From: Verrucomicrobiia bacterium
Lineage (GTDB): Bacteria > Verrucomicrobiota > Verrucomicrobiae > Limisphaerales > JAKPVM01
Direction: 5' to 3'
Length of the DNA: 9,921 nucleotides
Assembly: GCA_026417275.1 (NCBI GenBank)
Contig: JAOADO010000046.1
Location: forward strand, 1-9,921
The position numbers and the translations under genes are program-made. The notes under the pieces were generated by a model that saw only the letters and a list, made by a program, of their open reading frames with translations, did not search any database and was not told the DNA's origin. This document shows positions 1 through 6,535 of the stretch, piece by piece; position 1 is the stretch's first letter, and every line of letters starts with the position of its first letter.

Positions 1-3000
1 GGTCAGAACATGTATGCTTACAAACCCGATAGAGGGCTGTGGAACTTGCTTATTTGGGATATTGACTTTGCGTTTTTTGCGCAAGGACCTACCACGGATT
101 TGTTTGGCATTGGCGGAGCAAATGTTGGACCAAAAAGTTCTCATCCGCCATTTGCTCGCATTTACTGGCAGGCGTTACTTCAGGCAGCAAACGGTCCGTT
201 AAGAGCGGAAGATGCGAATAAGGTTCTGGATGCGCGGTACAACGCGTTTCGCGCGGATGGAATCAGTCCAACTTCCCCTGATAGTATTAAGAGTTACATT
301 GCAACCAGGCGGAGTTACATCCTCGGACTTGCGGCGAGCAACTCATATTCATTTACGATAACTTCGAATAATGGTACGGATTTTTCAACAAATAGAAACC
401 TCGTTGTTCTAACAGGCACGGCGCCATTTGAGGTCCGAACAATTACTGTAAACGGGACGCCGGGCGAAGTGATCTGGACAACAGTGAGCAATTGGGCAAT
501 CCGTGTTCAATTAAAGCCAGGAGAAAACCAACTAAACATACAAGGAATTGATTATGAAGGGAAATTGGTTTCAAATGCGAGCGCATTAATCAAAATACAG
601 TTCAACGGTGTTGATGAATCTCCGCTCGGCAATGTGGTTATTAATGAAATCATGTATAATCCGCCAGTCCAGGGCGCCTCTTACATAGAAATTTATAATG
701 CGTCCACGAACAATGCGTTTGACTTATCAGGCTGGCGACTTGAAGGCGTGGATTTTCAATTTGCCCCGGGAACAATTATCGAACCGAATAGTTATTTGGT
801 TGTAGTTAAAGACGCAGTTCAATTTGCCGCGGCGTATGGTACAACAACTCCAATTGCCGGCGAATTTTCCGGGACTCTTAAAAACGAAGGTGAAACGATA
901 AAATTAGTGAAGCCGGGAAGAACACCAACAGATGATGTAGTAATTTCTGCAGTTACTTACAGCTCTGAAGCACCCTGGTCAGAAAGCGCAAACGGGTACG
1001 GCTCGTCGTTGCAATTAATAGACGCCAAACAGGACACCAGCAGGATAATCAACTGGACATCAGCGTTTATAGATACCAATTTTATTCCGCAAACTTTGAT
1101 TTCAATAACTGATATGTGGAAATACAACCAGACTGCGGATTTGACCGGTTCAGAATGGCAAAACATCAATTACGATGATTCATCCTGGCAATCCGGAGCG
1201 GCGCTTTTGTATGTAGAAACTGCGTCGTTGCCTGCACCTAAAAATACGCCCCTCACGCTTGGAAGAATAACATACTACTTCCGAAAGAAATTTGTGTTCA
1301 ATGGAAACCCAAACGGAGTAAGTTTGCGAATATACGCAATAATTGACGACGGCGCGGTGATTTACCTTAACGGCAATCCAGTTTATTCAATCAGAATGCC
1401 TGCGACATCTTTGACTTACTCGACACTTGCCTCTGGCACGGTCGGCGACGCTACATTAGAAGGACCATTTGATATCCCGGCAACTTATCTTGTGAACGGG
1501 ACAAATGTCATTGCTGTGGAGGTTCACCAAAATTCCACGGGGAGTAGCGACATTGTATTTGGAATGTCTCTGGAAACATTGAAAGGGAATATCGCACTTG
1601 CTACGCCCGGTAGCAAAAACTCTGTGGCGATGACTTTACCAACAATGCCGCCGGTTTGGTTGAATGAAGTTCAGCCCTATAACTTCAATACAATCGCCGA
1701 TAGAGTATCTGAATTCGACCCCTGGGTTGAGATTTATAATTCATCCACGAACACTGTTCCTCTTAATAATTTCTTTTTGAGCGATACTTTAACAAATCTC
1801 GTGAAATGGCAATTTCCTTCAAATTACGCCATCCCGGCAAAGGCGCGTATTGTCGTGTTCCTTGATGGGCAACAAGGACAGTCGACACAAAATGAATTGC
1901 ATGCCAATTTTCGTATAAATTCGGATGTTGGTATTGTTCTAATGAGCGCTATTTACGCTGGCTCAACAAACCTGATTGACTATCTTTCATGGAAGATGGC
2001 AGGACCAAATAGGTCATATGGTTCATATCCAGAAGGGACAGCGGCAGATAGACGGCTCTTCTATATTCCAACTCCTGGAGAACAAAACAATCCGTCTGCC
2101 CCATCCATTACTGTATTTATAAATGAGTGGATGGCGGACAATACAGGAACGATTGCCGACCCCGCTGACGGCGACTATGAAGACTGGTTCGAAATCTATA
2201 ATCCTACGGATGTGCCTGTTAGTCTCGAAGGTTATTACCTGACGGATAATCTGAATCAAATCACTCAATACAGGGTCCCTGCGGGATACACTGTTCCTTC
2301 GAAGGGCTATTTGCTTGTTTGGGCAGATGGCGAGGCAAATCAGAATTCATCAAGCAGGGCAGACCTGCATGTGAATTTCAGGTTATCTGCCGACGGCGAA
2401 GCGATAGGATTGTACGCCCCGGATGGCTCGTTGGTTGACGCTGTTACCTTTGAAAAACAATCGGCGGATGTCACTCAGGGAAGATTTCCTGACGGTTCAG
2501 TGCAAATGAATGCTTTCACAAATCCAACTCCAGGAACGGCAAACATTATTGTGGAACCTAATCTGGCGCCTATCATTAGAACAATTGGAAACAAGGTAGT
2601 TATGGAGGGACAAACGCTTGTTTTTCAAGTCGAGGTCACAGACCCAAATCGAGAGAAACAAAACCTTTATTTCAGTCTCGAGGATGGCGCGCCGCAGGGC
2701 GCATATATTGACCCTGTTAGCGGTATTTTCACATGGACTCCATCAGAAGTTCAAGGAGGCGCCAGTTATCCAATCATTGTTCGAGTAACCGACAGCGGCA
2801 CTCCTCCGCTTTCAGCTACCCAATCCTTCACAGTTTCAGTTGAAAAAACAAATAGTCCACCAGTTATTGTTATTCCACCAAATCAGGTTGTAAATGAAGG
2901 CGAAATAGTTTCGTTCACTGTTAACGCAGTGGACGTTGACCTGCCTCCGCAAACATTCACGTTCAGCCTTGGCAACGACGCCCCGGCTGGCGCCGCAATA

Positions 3001-3651
3001 AATCCGACAAACGGTCTTTTTACTTGGATTACATCTGAAGTGCATGGACCGGGGATTTATTCGTTTTTCATTTACACGAGCGACTCTGGAGAGCCACAAA
3101 TGTCCGACGCACGGAGAATTACTATTACAGTAAACGAAGTAAACCAGCCGCCGGTGTTCTCAGCAAATCTTAACCAAACAACCCACATTGGATGCGCGTT
3201 TAAATTTATTGTTCCGACGACAGACCCTGATTTGCCGAAAAATAAGTTGTTTTTTGACCTTGTGGATGGGGCGGCAACTGGAGCCTCGCTTGAACGAAAT
3301 AGTGGCGTCTTCCAATGGAATCCAGGCAATGAATTTAAGTTTACGACTAATAAATTTACAATTGTTGTTTCCGACGATGGAGAGCCGTCTTTGTCTGCAA
3401 CTAACTCGTTTTCTATCGTCTTGCTGGATGAACTAAAGGTTCAGTACCTATTAACTGAGACTAACTACGTTGGATTTAAATGGAATACAATTCCGCTCCG
3501 CCAGTATTGTCTCGAGTATAAAGACAAATTTAGTCAACACTCATGGATTCCTGCCGTAGAAAATACCTTTGCCACCAATTCATTCATGGAAATCTATTTA
3601 CCGATTTCATCGAATAGTTCGCGGTTTTACAGAGTGATTTCAACACCGTGA
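1..3651 (+). CDS. Secreted CotH-like protein with lamin-tail, jelly-roll and cadherin/Ig-like domains (5' end outside window)
   Basis: The frame is open from base 1 to the stop at 3649-3651, so the ATG at base 10 is internal and the true start lies upstream. Residues are numbered from that ATG. Residues 1-110 match the C-terminal part of the CotH family (an atypical protein-kinase fold): an 'NMYAYKP' strand, then 'WDIDF' (D17, D19), the family's conserved acidic motif. Three lamin-tail-type domains follow, at about 208-345, 549-693 and 703-845, each with an 'EIYN' core (227-230, 574-577, 728-731). A galactose-binding-like jelly-roll lies at about 360-525 ('DDGAVIYLNG', 'GTNVIAVEVH'). Three cadherin/Ig-like repeats (853-1137) precede a C-terminal beta module ending 'FYRVISTP'. 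Family knowledge: such architectures are typical of large exported proteins in Verrucomicrobiota and relatives. Catalytic activity and substrate are unknown. I see no PEP-CTERM or LPXTG anchor. The signal peptide would lie upstream of the window. Confidence 0.85.
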   Translation, partial: GQNMYAYKPDRGLWNLLIWDIDFAFFAQGPTTDLFGIGGANVGPKSSHPPFARIYWQALLQAANGPLRAEDANKVLDARYNAFRADGISPTSPDSIKSYIATRRSYILGLAASNSYSFTITSNNGTDFSTNRNLVVLTGTAPFEVRTITVNGTPGEVIWTTVSNWAIRVQLKPGENQLNIQGIDYEGKLVSNASALIKIQFNGVDESPLGNVVINEIMYNPPVQGASYIEIYNASTNNAFDLSGWRLEGVDFQFAPGTIIEPNSYLVVVKDAVQFAAAYGTTTPIAGEFSGTLKNEGETIKLVKPGRTPTDDVVISAVTYSSEAPWSESANGYGSSLQLIDAKQDTSRIINWTSAFIDTNFIPQTLISITDMWKYNQTADLTGSEWQNINYDDSSWQSGAALLYVETASLPAPKNTPLTLGRITYYFRKKFVFNGNPNGVSLRIYAIIDDGAVIYLNGNPVYSIRMPATSLTYSTLASGTVGDATLEGPFDIPATYLVNGTNVIAVEVHQNSTGSSDIVFGMSLETLKGNIALATPGSKNSVAMTLPTMPPVWLNEVQPYNFNTIADRVSEFDPWVEIYNSSTNTVPLNNFFLSDTLTNLVKWQFPSNYAIPAKARIVVFLDGQQGQSTQNELHANFRINSDVGIVLMSAIYAGSTNLIDYLSWKMAGPNRSYGSYPEGTAADRRLFYIPTPGEQNNPSAPSITVFINEWMADNTGTIADPADGDYEDWFEIYNPTDVPVSLEGYYLTDNLNQITQYRVPAGYTVPSKGYLLVWADGEANQNSSSRADLHVNFRLSADGEAIGLYAPDGSLVDAVTFEKQSADVTQGRFPDGSVQMNAFTNPTPGTANIIVEPNLAPIIRTIGNKVVMEGQTLVFQVEVTDPNREKQNLYFSLEDGAPQGAYIDPVSGIFTWTPSEVQGGASYPIIVRVTDSGTPPLSATQSFTVSVEKTNSPPVIVIPPNQVVNEGEIVSFTVNAVDVDLPPQTFTFSLGNDAPAGAAINPTNGLFTWITSEVHGPGIYSFFIYTSDSGEPQMSDARRITITVNEVNQPPVFSANLNQTTHIGCAFKFIVPTTDPDLPKNKLFFDLVDGAATGASLERNSGVFQWNPGNEFKFTTNKFTIVVSDDGEPSLSATNSFSIVLLDELKVQYLLTETNYVGFKWNTIPLRQYCLEYKDKFSQHSWIPAVENTFATNSFMEIYLPISSNSSRFYRVISTP
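2566..3420 (+). repeat. Three tandem cadherin/Ig-like (He_PIG-type) domain repeats
   Basis: Three consecutive protein repeats of about 92-96 residues lie within the CotH-like gene (about 2566-2844, 2854-3135 and 3145-3420). Repeats 2 and 3 open with 'N-x-P-P-V' (repeat 1 has 'NLAPI'), and all three contain a T/V-D-P/V motif, 'F-S/D-L-x-D/N-x-A-x-x-G-A' and 'G-x-F-x-W'. The first two continue with 'SEV-x-G' and 'TDSG/TSDSG'. The third is more diverged: it lacks the 'MEG/NEG' segment (has 'HIGCAF') and the SEV-G segment. These are stalk-type domains that usually extend or present catalytic or binding domains outside the cell. They are protein-level repeats, not near-identical DNA repeats. Confidence 0.75.
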
Positions 3652-3702
3652 TTTTTATTGAAACAATTGAAACGATACTGTGGTTTTGATAGAAAAAATG
3701 GC

Positions 3703-4329
3703 ATGAAAGTGGCGAAAATGTCTGTTTTAATCTTATTACTCGCGGTTCTTGGAATTAATTCTGCCGAAATCGCGGAAGAAGTGGTGTTTGAAGAGACGTT
3801 TGATGGCAAATTGAAGGATGGATGGCGGTGGATAAGAGAGGAATCCGAAGACTGGAGGATTAAAGATGGGGCACTTGAGATTTGCGTGAGACCCGGAGAT
3901 TCACAGTCGGTGAGAAACGCGCTGGTTCGTTCAGCACCGGACAGAACACAAGGGAAATACGCTGTCGAAGTTACAATCACAAACCTTCATCCGCCCAAGA
4001 ATCAATTCGAACAGGCTGGAATTACATGGTATTGCGGCGGCAAACCGATGTTTAAACTCGTGAAGGAACTCGTGGATGGAAAACTGATGATTATTCCTGG
4101 CAGAAAACCAATTACAAATGACACAGTTCAATTCAGACTGGTTGTTGAGCGAGAAAATTATATTGCCCAATTCAGACCGAATGGTGAAGGCGAGTTTATC
4201 ACTTCTGCCACCGGGAAATTACCGGCGCCTGACAATGATGATGTTAGTATCCAATGTTATCACGGCTCTTTTGAGGAAGATAGGTGGATAAGATTCGATA
4301 ATTTCAGAATTGTAAAATTGTCTGAATAA
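3703..4329 (+). CDS. Secreted concanavalin A-like fold protein, DUF1349-like
   Basis: The product has 208 residues from the ATG at 3703. That start gives a standard signal peptide: MKVAK, a hydrophobic stretch 'VLILLLAVLGI' and probable cleavage after 'NSA' (residue 21). An in-frame TTG at 3658 would add 15 residues in front of the signal peptide and is less likely, though it lies only 6 bases after the upstream stop. The mature part begins 'FEETFDG', has a 'W-R-W-I' strand near 41-44, 'DWRIKDGALEI', the core 'EQAGI' near 103-107 followed by 'FKLVKELVDGK', and ends in 'FDNFRIV' (198-204). This is the pattern of DUF1349/GH43-C-terminal-like concanavalin A jelly-rolls, which bind or accompany carbohydrate-active proteins. 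No catalytic residues can be assigned. It directly follows the CotH-like gene with no promoter or terminator between, so co-transcription is likely. No Shine-Dalgarno is visible. Confidence 0.75.
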   Translation: MKVAKMSVLILLLAVLGINSAEIAEEVVFEETFDGKLKDGWRWIREESEDWRIKDGALEICVRPGDSQSVRNALVRSAPDRTQGKYAVEVTITNLHPPKNQFEQAGITWYCGGKPMFKLVKELVDGKLMIIPGRKPITNDTVQFRLVVERENYIAQFRPNGEGEFITSATGKLPAPDNDDVSIQCYHGSFEEDRWIRFDNFRIVKLSE

Positions 4330-4489
4330 TTTTTAATTTGTTCAAGACTATCATGGCGTAAAAGACTGCGGCATTAAATGTGAATCGTTGACATGAAAAA
4401 AGAATAAAGGTGCTCTCTTGAGAATTTTTGATTTCAAGTTAATTTTTATATTGAAAAAACTGTAAATTAATATAATTTTCATGACGGCT
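4330..4489. other. Intergenic region before tRNA-Gln
   Basis: About 160 bases of AT-rich DNA with no plausible reading frame. Only the -10/-35-like elements in front of the tRNA (from 4451) stand out. No GC-rich terminator hairpin follows the upstream gene's stop at 4329. The only nearby inverted repeat is A/T-only. Confidence 0.5.
4451..4476 (+). promoter_or_regulatory. Candidate promoter of tRNA-Gln
   Basis: A perfect TATAAT (4471-4476) lies 13 bases before the first base of the tRNA, so transcription would start near 4483, leaving a short 5' leader for RNase P. A TTGAAA (4451-4456) sits upstream, but the spacer is only 14 bases, shorter than the usual 16-18. The -10 is well supported and the -35 is doubtful. 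Confidence 0.5.
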
Positions 4490-4563
4490 TGTCCGATGGT
4501 GTAATGGTAGCACACGGGCCTTTGGAGCCTTTAGTCCTGGTTCGAATCCAGGTCGGACAGCCA
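4490..4563 (+). tRNA. tRNA-Gln (anticodon UUG)
   Basis: The cloverleaf folds by eye. Acceptor TGTCCGA (4490-4496) pairs fully with TCGGACA (4553-4559). The D arm is GTGT/GCAC around AATGGTA (4499-4513). The anticodon stem is CGGGC/GCCTT around loop CTTTGGA (4515-4531), with anticodon TTG at 4522-4524. The T arm is CCTGG-TTCGAAT-CCAGG (4536-4552). The discriminator is G4560 and CCA is encoded (4561-4563). U1-A72 and a G discriminator are typical tRNA-Gln identity features. The anticodon stem has a C27-U43 mismatch and a G28-U42 wobble, so the outer stem is weak. It reads in the same direction as rimO, 98 bases upstream of that start. Confidence 0.95.
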
Positions 4564-4623
4564 ATTTTTTAATGAAATTTCCAATCTATTCACACAACAT
4601 TGTCAGAAAAATTCACCCTCAAT

Positions 4624-4652
4624 TTGTAAAATTGAATATCCTGTTCTAAATT
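4624..4652 (+). promoter_or_regulatory. Candidate promoter of rimO
   Basis: TTGTAA (4624-4629), a 17-base spacer and TAAATT (4647-4652) form a sigma70-like pair with imperfect boxes. Predicted initiation near 4659 would lie about 3 bases before the GTG start at 4662, giving an essentially leaderless mRNA. The -35 overlaps a weak 7-bp A/T-rich inverted repeat (TCAATTT-GTA-AAATTGA, 4619-4635). Confidence 0.4.
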
Positions 4653-4661
4653 AAATCCGTT

Positions 4662-6392
4662 GTGAGCGATAAAAAGAAAAAAACAGAGCAATCGTTTGAT
4701 AAGACTTCGCGTTCGAAAGAAAAAGGACGCGAAGAAACTGCCGTTTGTTCGCTGGTAAGCGGAAATATTAAGGTTGGAATGATTTCGCTCGGGTGTGCGA
4801 AAAACCTTGTGGACAGCGAAATCATGCTGGGGAAAATCGCACAGAGTGGTATGGCGATAACCAGTAATTCAGAAGAGGCGGATGTTTTAATTATCAACAC
4901 CTGTTCCTTCATAGATTCAGCAAAGGAGGAGAGCGTTGACACGATTTTGGAAACCTCGAACTCGATTAAAAGAGCAAAGCCAGGTCAATGTTTGATTGTA
5001 AGCGGATGTTTGCCGCAGCTCTACAAGAAGGAATTACCGAGTTTATTGCCGGAGGTGGACGCGTTCATAGGTTTAAACGAGGTCGAACATGTGGTTGAAG
5101 TAATACGACAAGCACTTGACCGAAAGAGGTCTGTTTTTCAGAGTTCGGATTTGTGTTCAACCAACAGCCGCGCTGATGTTGGAACAGTGGATAGAAAAAA
5201 TTCCACTGCCCGTAGCATTAAAAGAACAGCAGAACTGCCCCAGATTATATCAATCAGTTCCAAAGCGGTTTATGTTCCAGATTATAAGACTCCGCGATAC
5301 CGACTCACGCCACCCCATTTTGCGTATTTAAAAATTGCCGAGGGATGCAACCACCCTTGCAGTTTTTGCATTATACCAAAAATTCGTGGTCCATACAGGA
5401 GTCGTGTGGTGGAAGATATTTTGAAAGAAACGGAATCGTTGATAAAAAGCGGAGTTAAAGAAATTAACCTGATTTCTCAGGATTCGACATATTATGGACG
5501 CGATTTTTTGACTCCTGTTGAACGACGCAGACTATTTGGTGTTAAACCAGAGACGTTCGGAAAGAGCGAGTTAAACCATCGTTTTTCAGAAGAGCAGAAT
5601 AGCAATAGAATACCAGATTTATCAATTCTTTTAAAGGAGTTAAACAAACTTAAGGGCGATTTTTGGATACGACTTTTATACACACATCCGGCACACTGGA
5701 CGCCGGAATTATTAGACACTTTTGCCGAATGCGAAAAAGTTGCAAGATATGTGGACATTCCGCTTCAACACATTCACGATAACATGCTCCACAGGATGCA
5801 TCGGGAAACGAGCCGACAATATATCGTTGATTTGTTGAATGCGTTAAGGAAGAAAATACCCGGTATTACGATTCGTACAACATTTATTGTCGGTTTTCCG
5901 GGAGAGACAGAGGAATATTTCCAGAGTTTGCTTGAGTTTGTGAGAGATTTTAAATTTGAAAGGCTTGGTGTATTTGCATACTCACGAGAGGAGGGTACAA
6001 GGGCGGCGTTAATGTCAAATCAGGTGCCGGATTTGATAAAGAAAAAACGGCGCGATTTGATAATGTCGGAGCAGAGACTGATTTCACGCGCCCATTGTGA
6101 GTCTCGTATGGGAGCAATTGTTCGGGTTCTTGTGGAGAGGCTTGTAGAAACCGAATCACTCCAGGACTTGCCGGAATTTTCTTTTGAACACGGGTTCAAC
6201 AGGGAGAAACAATCTGTTCCAGAATTTTTAAGGAGCAAAAAACAAATATATATTGCTCGAAGTGAGGCTGATGCGCCAGATATTGATGGCAGGGTTTATG
6301 TTTCTGGTTCAGTAAAGGTAGGGGAGTTTGCGGATGTTAAAATTGTTGGTTTTTCAGACTACGACCTCTTTGCAGTTCCAGTGAAAAAATAA
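4662..6392 (+). CDS. rimO: Ribosomal protein uS12 (Asp) methylthiotransferase RimO, expanded
   Basis: This radical-SAM enzyme methylthiolates the conserved Asp of ribosomal protein uS12 in the cytoplasm, using two [4Fe-4S] clusters. The N-terminal UPF0004 domain starts at 'VGMISLGCAKNLVDSE' with cluster cysteines C45, C81 ('NTCSFIDSA') and C116 ('SGCL'). The radical-SAM CxxxCxxC is C229-C233-C236 in 'EGCNHPCSFCIIP'. 'VDIPLQH' and 'TTFIVGFPGETEEYF' are family hallmarks. A C-terminal TRAM domain (about 484-575) ends with the RimO-like 'ADAPDIDG ... YDLF'. These separate RimO from MiaB. The length is 576 residues against about 440 usually. The extra residues are an N-terminal Lys-rich extension (1-35) and insertions near 152-195, 283-316 and 497-527, all in frame. 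GTG at 4662 is chosen because the next ATG (4779) would cut into the first beta strand. No Shine-Dalgarno is seen. Confidence 0.95.
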   Translation: MSDKKKKTEQSFDKTSRSKEKGREETAVCSLVSGNIKVGMISLGCAKNLVDSEIMLGKIAQSGMAITSNSEEADVLIINTCSFIDSAKEESVDTILETSNSIKRAKPGQCLIVSGCLPQLYKKELPSLLPEVDAFIGLNEVEHVVEVIRQALDRKRSVFQSSDLCSTNSRADVGTVDRKNSTARSIKRTAELPQIISISSKAVYVPDYKTPRYRLTPPHFAYLKIAEGCNHPCSFCIIPKIRGPYRSRVVEDILKETESLIKSGVKEINLISQDSTYYGRDFLTPVERRRLFGVKPETFGKSELNHRFSEEQNSNRIPDLSILLKELNKLKGDFWIRLLYTHPAHWTPELLDTFAECEKVARYVDIPLQHIHDNMLHRMHRETSRQYIVDLLNALRKKIPGITIRTTFIVGFPGETEEYFQSLLEFVRDFKFERLGVFAYSREEGTRAALMSNQVPDLIKKKRRDLIMSEQRLISRAHCESRMGAIVRVLVERLVETESLQDLPEFSFEHGFNREKQSVPEFLRSKKQIYIARSEADAPDIDGRVYVSGSVKVGEFADVKIVGFSDYDLFAVPVKK

Positions 6393-6430
6393 AGGCGGCT
6401 ATCGAAAATTTTCTAAATTATCTTCAATTG

Positions 6431-6465
6431 AAAAAATAAAAAGGGCTGTGTAAAACACAGCCCTT
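6431..6465 (-). terminator. Rho-independent terminator of the cytochrome gene
   Basis: A perfect 11-bp inverted repeat (AAGGGCTGTGT at 6441-6451, ACACAGCCCTT at 6455-6465) encloses a 3-base loop. Read on the minus strand, the stem is followed by TTTATTTTTT (complement of 6431-6440), a good U-tract, 71 bases after the cytochrome stop codon. On the plus strand the stem is followed by ATTGCTCCC with no U-tract, so it would serve rimO less well. Confidence 0.85.
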
Positions 6466-6505
6466 ATTGCTCCCGGTTGTTAACTAACAGTTAAGTTTTC
6501 CAAAT

Positions 6506-6531
6506 AACCATGCAACCCTCTATGGTTTTTT
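6506..6531 (+). terminator. Weak candidate terminator downstream of rimO
   Basis: AACCAT (6506-6511) pairs with ATGGTT (6522-6527) around a 10-base loop and runs directly into T residues (T6526-T6531). The stem is short with two G-C pairs, so efficiency would be modest. It lies just before the cytochrome stop codon. A rimO transcript ending here would be antisense to the cytochrome 3' UTR. Confidence 0.35.
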
Positions 6532-6535
6532 GCTA

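Noticed and set aside
3580..3651. C-terminal sorting signal (PEP-CTERM, LPXTG or type IX) on the CotH-like protein
   Set aside because: The tail 'SRFYRVISTP' lacks the motif, hydrophobic helix and basic end needed. It belongs to the terminal beta module.
3627..3980. Minus-strand open frame of 117 codons across the junction of the first two genes
   Set aside because: No promoter or recognisable protein features. It overlaps two well-supported plus-strand genes.
4314..4334. AAAATT ... AATTTTT inverted repeat at the end of the DUF1349-like gene as a terminator
   Set aside because: The stem is only A-T pairs with an 8-base loop and would not be stable enough to call.
4388..4393. TTGACA as a promoter -35 box upstream of the tRNA
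   Set aside because: No -10-like hexamer lies 16-18 bases downstream (the sequence there is TGCTCT).
4490..4563. tRNA-Gln as an integration site of a mobile element
   Set aside because: I saw no repeated tRNA 3' end elsewhere in the window and there is no integrase or phage gene.
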